A stretch of 64,000 bases of DNA, taken from the NCBI GenBank assembly GCA_913055685.1, contig CAJXKC010000002.1:372001-436000 (forward strand), in the 5' to 3' direction. Each line of letters starts with the position of its first letter. Position 1 is the stretch's first letter. Made by a program: the position numbers and the translations under genes. The notes beneath the pieces were generated by a model, which saw nothing but the letters and a program-made list of their open reading frames with translations, was not told where the DNA came from and did no database searches. The DNA is from an uncultured Flavobacteriales bacterium (lineage in GTDB: Bacteria; Bacteroidota; Bacteroidia; Flavobacteriales; Schleiferiaceae). Shown piece by piece: positions 57,144 through 64,000 of the stretch.

Positions 57144-58025
57144 ATGCATGCTTTTCGAGGTACTGGTGTGGCACTGGTAACACCCTTTGCAAAAGACCTT
57201 TCGATTGACTTCAACGCTTTAGAACGTTTGGTAAGTCATTGTATCGAAGGTGGTGTAGAATATTTGGTAGTGATGGGTACTACCGGAGAAAACCCCGTTC
57301 TCACTAAGGACGAAAAGAAACAAGTTTTAAAAGCAGTTATTGAGGCAGCTAACGGACGAGTACCTATTGTTTACGGCGTAGGCGGAAACAATACAGCGTC
57401 GGTAGTAGATGAGCTGAAAAGTCAGAATTTTACTGGGGTGGATGCCATATTATCGGTTTCTCCCTATTATAATAAGCCAACCCAAGAAGGTATTTATCAG
57501 CATTATAAATTAATCAGTGAGAATAGCCCCTTGCCGATTATCCTTTATAATGTACCTGGAAGAACCGGTTCTAACATGAATGCTAATACCACCTTACGCT
57601 TGGCGCGTGATTTCGAAAATATCCTTGCGGTTAAGGAAGCAAGTGGTGATCTTAACCAAGTGATGCAAATTATAAATGAGCGCCCTGAAGGTTTTATGGT
57701 AATCAGTGGAGACGATAATTTAACTTTCCCCATGCTGGCTCTAGGTGGCGATGGCGTTATCAGTGTAAGCGGTCAGGCTTTTCCTGCAGTTTTTACCGAA
57801 ATGGTGCGCAAGGGATTAGCAGGTGATTTTACCGCTGCCCGTCCTTTACATTACCGACTTTTCGATATCACCAACATGCTTTTTGAAGAAGGTAACCCAG
57901 GGGGAGTAAAAGCTTGTCTAGATATTCAGAACATCATGCAGCCTTACATGAGACAGCCATTATGGCCTATCTCCAATGAGCTGCGCAAGCGCCTCGAACT
58001 AGAAATAGAGAAACACGGATTATAA
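57144..58025 (+). CDS. dapA: 4-hydroxy-tetrahydrodipicolinate synthase
   Basis: Condenses pyruvate with aspartate semialdehyde, the first step to diaminopimelate (cell wall) and lysine; 293 residues, cytosolic tetramer in the family. ATG 57144 (MHAFRGTGVALVTPF) is the family-like start; a frame 16 codons longer would overlap the previous gene. Seen: VMGTTGENPVLTKDEK, SVSPYYNKPTQEG, the Tyr in ILYNVPGRTG, and Schiff-base Lys164 in AVKEASGD, then ISGDDNLTFPML. A strong bidirectional terminator follows. Confidence 0.97.
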   Translation: MHAFRGTGVALVTPFAKDLSIDFNALERLVSHCIEGGVEYLVVMGTTGENPVLTKDEKKQVLKAVIEAANGRVPIVYGVGGNNTASVVDELKSQNFTGVDAILSVSPYYNKPTQEGIYQHYKLISENSPLPIILYNVPGRTGSNMNANTTLRLARDFENILAVKEASGDLNQVMQIINERPEGFMVISGDDNLTFPMLALGGDGVISVSGQAFPAVFTEMVRKGLAGDFTAARPLHYRLFDITNMLFEEGNPGGVKACLDIQNIMQPYMRQPLWPISNELRKRLELEIEKHGL

Positions 58026-58056
58026 AAAAAAAAGAGGCCCTGAGGCCTCTTTTTTT
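58024..58056. terminator. Bidirectional terminator between dapA and the convergent membrane gene
   Basis: GAGGCC / GGCCTC (58034-58039 and 58044-58049) with a 4-base loop, extended by an A run on the left and a T run on the right. The right side contains the stop codon of the minus-strand gene at 58055. Confidence 0.92.
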
Positions 58057-58528
58057 ATGCCGTTTTCATTTCAATGGTTGGCTTTTTGAGTAACTGTAGC
58101 GCCATATAACTAATCACAAAAGAGGAGCCAAGACCCTCAATAAATACAATACCTGCGGCACTAACTGGTGAAAGAAATGGACTAGCACTTTCCATATCTC
58201 GTAGTTCCTGCATAAATACTGGATCAATCACATCTAAGTAAAGTGCCAAGAAAACGGAGAAACTAGCAATTCCGATAAAAGCAGTGCGCATGGCGATTTT
58301 AAAATGTTCGATAAAGCTTCCATAGCGTTCATGGTTCATGCTTTTTCTATACTTGGTGATCACCTGGTGTATTACCATGAAAAGGATTAGGGCGTTAAAC
58401 ACTCTTAGGTAATATTCGTGACCTAATCCAACCAGGCGCATCACCAAGAAATAAGCACTTAAGAAAACACCAAGTGCAATTCCATAATTCCTCGAAATTC
58501 GAAATCCTTGTATTTTTAAATCTTCCAT
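58055..58528 (-). CDS. Four-helix membrane protein, DUF4199-like
   Basis: Inner-membrane protein of 157 residues with four hydrophobic helices (residues ~15-35 YGIALGVFLSAYFLVMRLVG, ~42-58, ~82-100 and ~122-145). The layout and the central soluble MNHERYGSFIEHFKIAMRTAF segment resemble DUF4199 proteins of Bacteroidota, function unknown; I am not certain of the family. The stop lies inside the shared terminator. It begins one base downstream of the next minus-strand gene's stop, so both probably form a transcript. Confidence 0.7.
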   Translation of the reverse strand: MEDLKIQGFRISRNYGIALGVFLSAYFLVMRLVGLGHEYYLRVFNALILFMVIHQVITKYRKSMNHERYGSFIEHFKIAMRTAFIGIASFSVFLALYLDVIDPVFMQELRDMESASPFLSPVSAAGIVFIEGLGSSFVISYMALQLLKKPTIEMKTA

Positions 58529-58529
58529 T

Positions 58530-59114
58530 CTAATTTTTTAGAGTTAGCTTAAAATAATCCTCGAGGGTGATTTCAGCATCTAAGCGACTCGCTTTATCCT
58601 GGAATAATGGGCTTATGGTATCCTGATAGTTCATCAGAAAGACTGCTTTTTCTTCCAGAAGGGAAGTATAAGTTTTAGCAGCAATGCGAAAATGTCCCTC
58701 GCTATTGATACCCTGTAAGTCTTCGTGATCAGAGTATTTTTCAAATATAACTCGCAGAGAATCATATTGTTCAAAGCTTTTTCCGATTTCGGAGTAAATG
58801 TATATCTCCTCTGCGCCAGGATATTGAACGATATTAAATGAGAGGCTCAGGCTATCTCTTTCTGGACTCCTACGTTTTAAGGAATAGATTAACATTGGAG
58901 CCTTTGAGTGCCGATCTATGTGATAATAGTAGGAACGAATATTTTTAAAATACAGGCGTGAATCGGCCGTAGATAGATAAGAGATGGAACGATAATCTAC
59001 CGGCTTAGATTCAGGTGCCGAAAGTACCGCGAGGATTACTAAAGCAATAATACTTAGTGCAAACCAGCGAATAGGCGGAGAAAGTGATTGAAATTTGCGC
59101 CAATATTTCTTCAT
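58530..59114 (-). CDS. Hypothetical membrane-anchored protein
   Basis: I do not recognise this 194-residue protein. It has a basic N terminus and one membrane helix (PPIRWFALSIIALVILAVLS), then a soluble, probably periplasmic part with alternating strands (SRLYFKNIRSYYYHID, SLSLSFNIVQYPG, IYIYSEIGKSF) and a final acidic helix. ATG 59114 is used in place of a GTG 6 bases upstream. It is divergent from the carotenoid genes and followed after one base by the four-helix membrane gene; the two may act together. Confidence 0.65.
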   Translation of the reverse strand: MKKYWRKFQSLSPPIRWFALSIIALVILAVLSAPESKPVDYRSISYLSTADSRLYFKNIRSYYYHIDRHSKAPMLIYSLKRRSPERDSLSLSFNIVQYPGAEEIYIYSEIGKSFEQYDSLRVIFEKYSDHEDLQGINSEGHFRIAAKTYTSLLEEKAVFLMNYQDTISPLFQDKASRLDAEITLEDYFKLTLKN

Positions 59115-59161
59115 ATCCACTAAACATCGTAGGCATTGTTTAGTTTTATTGCTGGTAGATT

Positions 59162-60640
59162 ATGCGTGAAAAGGTAATTATAGTAGGAAGTGGTATTGCT
59201 GGTTTAGCCACCGCCTGTCGTTTGGCAGCGCAAGGCCTAGAGGTTCAAGTTTTTGAAGCCGCCTCTGGTCCGGGTGGAAAACTAAGTGTAATCGGAGATG
59301 ATCGCTACCGCTTTGATGCAGGCCCTTCCTTATTCACTTTACCTCATTTGGTCGATGAACTAATACGCTACTGTGGCAAAGAGCCTAGCGATTATTTTCA
59401 ATATAAAAAGAAAGATCTTGCCTGTGTATACTACTGGGAGGATGGTACACGATTAGTGGCCCATGCCGATTCGCAAACTTTTGCCAAGGAAGTAGAGGAG
59501 AAATTAGGGGTCTCTTCCGAACAGGTTTTAGCTTATTTGAAAAAGTCGGCCTACGTATTCAAGTATACTGAAAAGGTTTTCTTGAGGTCTTCTTTACATA
59601 AGTTGGCTACCTATTTAAACCGGAGTACTCTAAAGTCTTTGTTGCGCATTCATAAACTGCATTTGGGCGATACTCTGCATAGACTCAACGAACGAAAACT
59701 CAAGAACTCAAAGTTGGTGCAGCTTTTTGATCGTTTTGCTACCTATAACGGAAGCAGTCCTTACCTCACTCCGGGAGTAATGACCAGTATTCCGCACCTT
59801 GAGCATAATGTGGGTACTTTTTATCCTAAAGGAGGAATGTACGCCATTGTAGATGCCCTTTACCAACTTGCCCTAGACATGGGGGTGCAATTTAATTTTG
59901 AAAAGCAAGTTGAGGAAATTCTGATAGATCCCAATCAACAGGCTAGAGGGGTAGTGGTAGGAGGTAAGGAGCAGTATGCCGATATAGTGGTTAGCAATAT
60001 GGATATTGTTCCAAGCTACCGCAAACTTATGCCACAGCAAAAGGCACCAGAGAAAACCCTGGCCCAAGAAAGAAGTAGTTCTGCACTTATATTTTATTGG
60101 GGCATAAAAAAGGATTTCCCACAACTGGATTTACATAACATCTTCTTTAGTGAAGATTATAAGAAAGAGTTTAAGGAAATATTTGAGTTTAAAAGGGTTT
60201 ATGAGGACCCTACCATTTATGTGAATATCAGCTCGAAAGAAGGAGAAGGAGATGCTCCTCCGGGCTGCGAGAATTGGTTTGTGATGGTCAATGTACCTGG
60301 GAACATTGGTCAAGATTGGGATGCATGGATTCCTCAAATTCGTAATAATGTCATCAGCAAACTAAACCGAATGCTTGGAGAGGATATTGAGTCTTTAATT
60401 GAATTCGAAGATTATTTAGACCCTAGGCGGATTGAAGCTCGAACCTCGTCATTCCAAGGCTCATTGTACGGAGCCGGATCAAATGATACCTTCTCGGCAT
60501 TCTTAAGGCATCCTAATTTTAAAAGAGACATCCGGGGTTTATATTTCTGTGGAGGATCGGTCCATCCTGGAGGAGGAATTCCCCTTTGTTTAATGGGAGC
60601 GGAAATAACGGCTAGTTTAATTAAGAAAGATTATGCTTGA
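59162..60640 (+). CDS. CrtI/CrtD-family carotenoid desaturase
   Basis: FAD-dependent, membrane-associated carotenoid desaturase of 492 residues. The FAD site is VIIVGSGIAGLATACRLAAQ at the N terminus, with VFEAASGPGGKLSV and FDAGPSLFTLP following, and the family's C-terminal signature GLYFCGGSVHPGGGIPLC. The next genes are cruF and crtZ, which favours the 1-hydroxycarotenoid 3,4-desaturase CrtD over phytoene desaturase CrtI; sequence alone does not decide. A near-consensus -7 box TAGTTTTA is at 59141-59148. It overlaps cruF by 8 bases. Confidence 0.88.
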   Translation: MREKVIIVGSGIAGLATACRLAAQGLEVQVFEAASGPGGKLSVIGDDRYRFDAGPSLFTLPHLVDELIRYCGKEPSDYFQYKKKDLACVYYWEDGTRLVAHADSQTFAKEVEEKLGVSSEQVLAYLKKSAYVFKYTEKVFLRSSLHKLATYLNRSTLKSLLRIHKLHLGDTLHRLNERKLKNSKLVQLFDRFATYNGSSPYLTPGVMTSIPHLEHNVGTFYPKGGMYAIVDALYQLALDMGVQFNFEKQVEEILIDPNQQARGVVVGGKEQYADIVVSNMDIVPSYRKLMPQQKAPEKTLAQERSSSALIFYWGIKKDFPQLDLHNIFFSEDYKKEFKEIFEFKRVYEDPTIYVNISSKEGEGDAPPGCENWFVMVNVPGNIGQDWDAWIPQIRNNVISKLNRMLGEDIESLIEFEDYLDPRRIEARTSSFQGSLYGAGSNDTFSAFLRHPNFKRDIRGLYFCGGSVHPGGGIPLCLMGAEITASLIKKDYA

Positions 60641-61277
60641 TACTTTAGCCCGATTTTCCAAGCAATACGGCATTTACGTGCTCCTGGCATTCCATTTTTT
60701 TGGCGTAATAATGATGGCTTTTTACGATTTGGATTTATTCGCCAGTTTTACGCCTGGCAATCTAATTTTGTCGGCCCTAATATTGTTTTTTGCCTCAGAG
60801 CGAAGGGAATGGAAGAAGTTGGCAATATTCTTTAGCCTCAGCTATTTAATTGGTTATTTGGCGGAACTCATCGGTACCCAAACCGGATTTCCTTTTGGTG
60901 AGTACTGGTACTTACCCCATTTAGGGCCTCAATTGATCGGGGTTCCTCTGGTAATTGGGGTAAATTGGTTTCTAATTGCTTACAGTGCTGCTTTATGGAC
61001 GAGAAAGTTCAGCCCTAATTCAGTCGTGCAAGTACTCGTTGCAAGCGCCTTAATGGTCGGTTTAGATCTGTTTATAGAGCCACTCTGTGAAAGGCTTGGG
61101 TTTTGGGCTTGGGCCGATAAAATTGCCCCCTGGCAAAACTATTTAGGTTGGTACGGGGTTTCAATGATAGTGCAGCTTATCTTCAAAGCATTAAAGATAA
61201 ATGCCGATAATGCCCTTGCGCGCTGGTATTTTGTGATGGTGACCTTATTTTTTATTATGCTCAACCTATTATTATGA
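60633..61277 (+). CDS. cruF: CruF-like carotenoid 1,2-hydratase
   Basis: Inner-membrane protein of 214 residues with about seven helices. It matches the CruF/bisanhydrobacterioruberin hydratase (DUF422) group: YLIGYLAELIGTQTGFPFGEYWY (in part), LGPQLIGVPLVIGVNWFLIAY (in part) and the acidic DLFIEPLCERLGFW segment. The enzyme adds water to the psi-end of acyclic or monocyclic carotenoids, giving a 1-hydroxy group. It overlaps the desaturase upstream by 8 bases and crtZ downstream by 4 bases. With CrtD and CrtZ it would convert gamma-carotene-type precursors to saproxanthin or myxol. Confidence 0.88.
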   Translation: MLDTLARFSKQYGIYVLLAFHFFGVIMMAFYDLDLFASFTPGNLILSALILFFASERREWKKLAIFFSLSYLIGYLAELIGTQTGFPFGEYWYLPHLGPQLIGVPLVIGVNWFLIAYSAALWTRKFSPNSVVQVLVASALMVGLDLFIEPLCERLGFWAWADKIAPWQNYLGWYGVSMIVQLIFKALKINADNALARWYFVMVTLFFIMLNLLL

Positions 61278-61765
61278 CTTGGTATTGGATTGCCCTAATC
61301 GTGTTTTTAACCTTTTGGTTTATGGAGTTCATGGCCTGGTTTACCCACAAGTTTGTGATGCACGGCTTTCTGTGGTTTTTACATGATGATCACCATAATA
61401 AGAAGCCTGGCTTTTTTGAAAAAAATGATGCTTTCTTTCTCATTTTTGCGGTGCCCTCCTGGCTTTGCATCATGCTGGGAATGATGAATAATTCTTGGAT
61501 TTCAGTGAGTGTTGGAGCCGGTATAGCGGTTTACGGCTTTGCTTACTTCTTGGTGCATGAAGTATTTATCCATCGCCGGTTTAATTGGTTCAAAAACAGT
61601 AATAACCTTTATCTAGCGGCGGTTTTGAGAGCCCATAAAATGCATCATAAACATTTAGGAAAAAATCCAGGTGAGAGCTACGGAATGCTACTTATCCATC
61701 CTAAGTATTTAAAGGCGGAAATAGAGGCTAGACGTAAGAAAAAATCTAAGGTATCCCTAGCCTAA
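61274..61765 (+). CDS. crtZ: Beta-carotene hydroxylase (CrtZ type)
   Basis: Di-iron membrane hydroxylase of 163 residues adding hydroxyl groups to beta-ionone rings. The His clusters of the family are all present: HKFVMH, HDDHH, HEVFIHRR and HKMHHKH, between four hydrophobic helices. Length is normal. It overlaps cruF by 4 bases and ends 3 bases before the stop of the convergent phosphoribosyltransferase gene. No lycopene cyclase, phytoene synthase or IPP enzymes are in the window, so the rest of the pathway must lie elsewhere. Confidence 0.95.
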   Translation: MTWYWIALIVFLTFWFMEFMAWFTHKFVMHGFLWFLHDDHHNKKPGFFEKNDAFFLIFAVPSWLCIMLGMMNNSWISVSVGAGIAVYGFAYFLVHEVFIHRRFNWFKNSNNLYLAAVLRAHKMHHKHLGKNPGESYGMLLIHPKYLKAEIEARRKKKSKVSLA

Positions 61766-61768
61766 AGT

Positions 61769-62269
61769 TTAGCGAACCTCTACCGAATAAGGTTCACTTT
61801 CGATATTTACACTTACATGTTCCTGCAGGCTGGTTGAGAGAGATAAACCTTTAAAATCAGCTTTCACAGGATATCTCTTATGATTTCGATCCACTAAAAC
61901 TACCGTTTTCATAGATCGAATTTCGAAGTCCAAGAAGTACTTAACCCCGTAGATTAAAGTTGACCCGGATTTTAGGACATCATCCACTAATACAATGTTC
62001 TTGTCATTTAGGTTGGTAGAAGGGTGAAGAATGGGCTTATCTTCTATAGGATTGTCTTTGTCGAATTGCAAGGAGCAAATGCCTATTTCAATATCTGCAA
62101 TTCTATCTAACTCCGATTTTAATAGTTCAGCTAAGAGAAAACCACGTTCGGCAATGCCAGCTAAGAGTACCGCTGGTTGATCTTGAAACTCTTCGTAGAT
62201 CTGCCATGCAATTCGCTTAATGCGATCTTTAACTTCCTTGTCGTTGAGTACTTGCGTTTCCGTGGCCAT
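61769..62269 (-). CDS. PyrR-like phosphoribosyltransferase
   Basis: Type I phosphoribosyltransferase of 166 residues, cytosolic. The PRPP-binding motif is NIVLVDDVLKSGSTLIYG, the N-terminal LLAGIAERGFLLAELL fits the flexible region, and the end VDRNHKRYPVKADFKG...STS closely follows PyrR, the uracil phosphoribosyltransferase and pyr mRNA attenuator. No pyr leader element is seen here, and in this phylum the protein may work on another base. The promoter box is at 62283-62290. Confidence 0.85.
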   Translation of the reverse strand: MATETQVLNDKEVKDRIKRIAWQIYEEFQDQPAVLLAGIAERGFLLAELLKSELDRIADIEIGICSLQFDKDNPIEDKPILHPSTNLNDKNIVLVDDVLKSGSTLIYGVKYFLDFEIRSMKTVVLVDRNHKRYPVKADFKGLSLSTSLQEHVSVNIESEPYSVEVR

Positions 62270-62282
62270 AGATGATTTTTAG

Positions 62283-62290
62283 CAAAGATA
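62283..62290 (-). promoter_or_regulatory. -7 promoter box of the phosphoribosyltransferase
   Basis: TATCTTTG on the minus strand, perfect TAnnTTTG, 13 bases before ATG 62269. It overlaps nothing else and begins 2 bases after the stop end of the methyltransferase gene at 62293. Confidence 0.65.
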
Positions 62291-62292
62291 CA

Positions 62293-62874
62293 TCAAGCAA
62301 TGAGCTCTATGAAAAATTCTCGTCCTTGTCTGGGCTTTATTGAGTTCTTGGCTTTTTCTAAACGCTTAATGTGAAACTTAGCTTCAAATAATTGCTTGTA
62401 TTCCTCATAGGAGCCTCCATAGGGCGGACCTTCCTCACTTAAGGGAAAGTCGAATAGCAAACCAATCAAGCGACCACTTTTCTTTAAAAGTGAGTGGCAT
62501 TTCTCGGCATATTCCTTCCTCATGCTAGGGCTTAAAGCACAAAAGAAGGTCTGTTCCATAAGGTAATCATATTGGCCCTGATGCTTAAAGAAATCGTCTT
62601 GATGCAAAGTTGCCTTATTTAAAATGGGGGCCCTTTCTAGCGCCTCTTTTAAAGCGGTGGCACTCCAATCCAGTACGGTAACATTTTTAAAGCCTTTTTC
62701 TAAGAGGTATTCTGCTTCATAAGCATGACCAGCACCCGGAATAAGAATTTGCGCCTCGAGGTCTACTTGTTTTGTGAAATACTCTACCAAAGCGGGAGAG
62801 GGGTAACCAATGTCCCAACCAGTTTTTTGCTGATCATAACGTTCTTCCCAGTACTGAGCATTTAAAGTTTTCAT
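62293..62874 (-). CDS. TPMT-like S-adenosylmethionine methyltransferase
   Basis: Cytosolic methyltransferase of 193 residues in the thiopurine/thiol methyltransferase group. Seen: N-terminal YWEERYDQQKTGWDIGYPSPAL, the AdoMet loop LIPGAGHAYEAEYLL, VLDWSATAL, and EQTFFCALSPSMRKEYA with LFDFPLSEEGPPYGG. These are close to TPMT and to halide/thiol methyltransferases; substrate is likely a thiol, sulphide or halide. ATG 62874 is used, since a frame reaching 62958 lacks family similarity before this Met and a near-consensus box (TTCCTTTG, 62886-62879) lies 4 bases before it. Confidence 0.88.
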   Translation of the reverse strand: MKTLNAQYWEERYDQQKTGWDIGYPSPALVEYFTKQVDLEAQILIPGAGHAYEAEYLLEKGFKNVTVLDWSATALKEALERAPILNKATLHQDDFFKHQGQYDYLMEQTFFCALSPSMRKEYAEKCHSLLKKSGRLIGLLFDFPLSEEGPPYGGSYEEYKQLFEAKFHIKRLEKAKNSIKPRQGREFFIELIA

Positions 62875-63117
62875 GGGACAAAGGAAAAGATTAATGAAAT
62901 GTATAACCTGAAAATTCTGCAGGTTTTCCCGAAAATCTGTCGGCTGACAAAATTGCAAAATGGGTTAGAAAACGCAAAAAATTGAATAAAAAGCCCTTAA
63001 AAAGCTAAAAAGCGAAGGTTTTTAGGTGAAAATTTGTTAAAAATGGAGTTTCGCATGATGCTTGCGCCAAATGGTGTATGCTTTTAAGCAAATCATTTTT
63101 TATAATCTAAAAACATC

Positions 63118-63927
63118 ATGAAAGTACTAGTTATAGGTGCTGGCAATATGGGCCTCGCCTACGCGGATGCCATTGCTCAAAGTGATCTCCTTCGCACAGG
63201 AGATATGCTTATTTACGACAAGGATTCGGAAAAACTTAAAGAGTTAAAAAAGATCAAGCACTTTTCAGTGCAAGAAGATTTGGCGCTTTGCACTCCGGAA
63301 GCGGATATTATTTTTCTGGCAGTGAAACCTTTCCACGCAGAAGATTTATACGATGAGTTACGTCCTCATATACAAGAAGATCAAATAATTATATCGATAA
63401 TGGCTGGCGTCTCCATTGGTGCTATGCAAGGGGGAATGGGACTTAAAAAGGTGGTTCGAGCTATGCCTAATTTACCCGCGCAGGTAGGTAAGGGACTTAC
63501 CACTTTTACCGCGGCACCCGAGGTTAGTCGCCTTGAATTATCTACGGTCGAAAGTATTCTAGATACCACCGGCCGTAGCATTAAGCTAGATAATGAAAAT
63601 GATATTGATGCCTCAACGGGTATATCAGGCTCAGGGCCGGCTTATGTCTTTTACTTTATGCAATCAATGCTGGAGGCCGCTTTAAAAATGGGCTTTAGCG
63701 AATATGATTCCAAGGTATTGGTAAGCGCGACCTTCGATGGGGCCATCGAATTATTTAAGAAACATAAACTTAGTCCGGAGTCATGGATGCAAAAAGTAGC
63801 CTCTAAAGGAGGGACTACTCAGGCAGCACTGGATTCTATGGAAGATAATAATGTGAAAGAACGTATTCAAGAAGCTGCCTTTGCTGCCTTTAATCGTGCT
63901 GTAGAATTAGGAAAGGAAAACGCTTAA
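63118..63927 (+). CDS. proC: Pyrroline-5-carboxylate reductase
   Basis: Makes proline from pyrroline-5-carboxylate with NAD(P)H, cytosolic, 269 residues. Seen: the dinucleotide-binding VLVIGAGNMGLAYADAI, FLAVKPFHAED, VVRAMPNLPAQVGKG, and the substrate/oligomer helix ISGSGPAYVFYFMQSML with SKGGTTQAALD. Length is normal. The proB start follows the stop by one base, so proline synthesis genes are clustered. The upstream 240 bases hold no box matching the other promoters and no gene I can support. Confidence 0.96.
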   Translation: MKVLVIGAGNMGLAYADAIAQSDLLRTGDMLIYDKDSEKLKELKKIKHFSVQEDLALCTPEADIIFLAVKPFHAEDLYDELRPHIQEDQIIISIMAGVSIGAMQGGMGLKKVVRAMPNLPAQVGKGLTTFTAAPEVSRLELSTVESILDTTGRSIKLDNENDIDASTGISGSGPAYVFYFMQSMLEAALKMGFSEYDSKVLVSATFDGAIELFKKHKLSPESWMQKVASKGGTTQAALDSMEDNNVKERIQEAAFAAFNRAVELGKENA

Positions 63928-63928
63928 T

Positions 63929-64000
63929 ATGACACTCGACACGAATAAGGACATAAAAAGAGTTGTGGTAAAAGTGGGTACCAATGTGATGACCAATAAA
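63929..64000 (+). CDS. proB: Glutamate 5-kinase, N-terminal part only
   Basis: Only 24 codons are in the window. The text MTLDTNKDIKRVVVKVGTNV followed by MTNK matches the start of glutamate 5-kinase, including the ATP-binding KVGTNV strand-turn. It begins one base after proC stops, and proA or the rest of proB should follow. Glutamate kinase starts proline synthesis. Confidence 0.85.
   Translation, partial: MTLDTNKDIKRVVVKVGTNVMTNK

Noticed and set aside
61769-62290. PyrR attenuator acting on a pyr leader here
   Set aside because: No pyrimidine gene or leader hairpin pair lies downstream; the neighbour is a methyltransferase.
62875-63117. Regulatory element upstream of proC (GCTTTTAAGC near 63079)
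   Set aside because: A short A-T-rich palindrome that could occur by chance; no riboswitch-like pairing was seen.

Overview
The window reads as a chromosomal segment of a marine-type Bacteroidota, most likely order Flavobacteriales. The evidence: several exported proteins end in type IX secretion (T9SS) sorting domains (an S8 peptidase, two giant gliding-motility-associated C-terminal proteins, a gluzincin metallopeptidase, an alpha/beta hydrolase). At least twelve genes carry a perfect Bacteroidota -7 promoter box (TAnnTTTG) just upstream of the start. A TonB receptor with a carboxypeptidase-like plug extension, DUF6090, START-like and DUF6913-like proteins and a CrtD/CruF/CrtZ carotenoid set also fit. 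By eye the G+C is in the low to middle forties. I see no phage, insertion sequence, CRISPR array or rRNA.

Layout. 1-2299: 3' part of a T9SS subtilase overlapping a nitronate monooxygenase-type flavoprotein. 2300-9424: tandem pair of ~1,140-residue T9SS type B surface proteins whose last 2,075 coding bases are identical. 9460-16161: guaB, then three parvulin/SurA-type periplasmic chaperones and a MoxR ATPase in a tightly overlapping run. 16188-20153: pyrG, yidC, small lipoprotein. 20157-24439: minus-strand operon ribD, EamA transporter, yigZ, T9SS metallopeptidase, joined by ATGA overlaps. 24499-29189: small membrane and lipoproteins, tRNA-Met, START-like protein, PAP2 phosphatase, GT39 and GT2. 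29269-33884: TonB receptor and T9SS hydrolase. 33890-37569: class IV aminotransferase, YqgE, pdxH and two poorly characterised minus-strand genes. 37724-43030: GH16 lipoprotein, unusual PLP protein, OFA-type MFS transporter with a 35-residue companion, tRNA-Leu and tRNA-Lys. 43132-49413: aroK, nitroreductase, and a complete tetR-ABC-hlyD-tolC operon whose ABC ATPase is degenerate. 49480-54541: Na+/H+ antiporter, small proteins, ettA, glycosyltransferase. 54599-58056: ligA, DUF6913-like gene, dapA. 58055-61765: two membrane proteins and the carotenoid genes. 61769-64000: PyrR-like phosphoribosyltransferase, TPMT-like methyltransferase, proC and the first codons of proB.

How it fits together. 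Much is housekeeping (IMP and CTP synthesis, membrane insertion, riboflavin, lysine and proline synthesis, DNA ligation) mixed with an envelope and secretion theme: outer-membrane chaperones, T9SS cargo, TonB uptake, an export pump and glycosyltransferases. The most interesting signals are the gene-conversion footprint in the tandem adhesins, the pump with all catalytic ABC motifs altered, the unlisted MFS partner peptide, promoter boxes that sit 4-7 bases from start codons and imply leaderless mRNAs, and a palindrome overlapping the promoter and start of an unknown gene. No gap over 300 bases lacks genes; the longest non-coding stretch (42547-43158) holds two tRNAs, their terminators and the aroK promoter.
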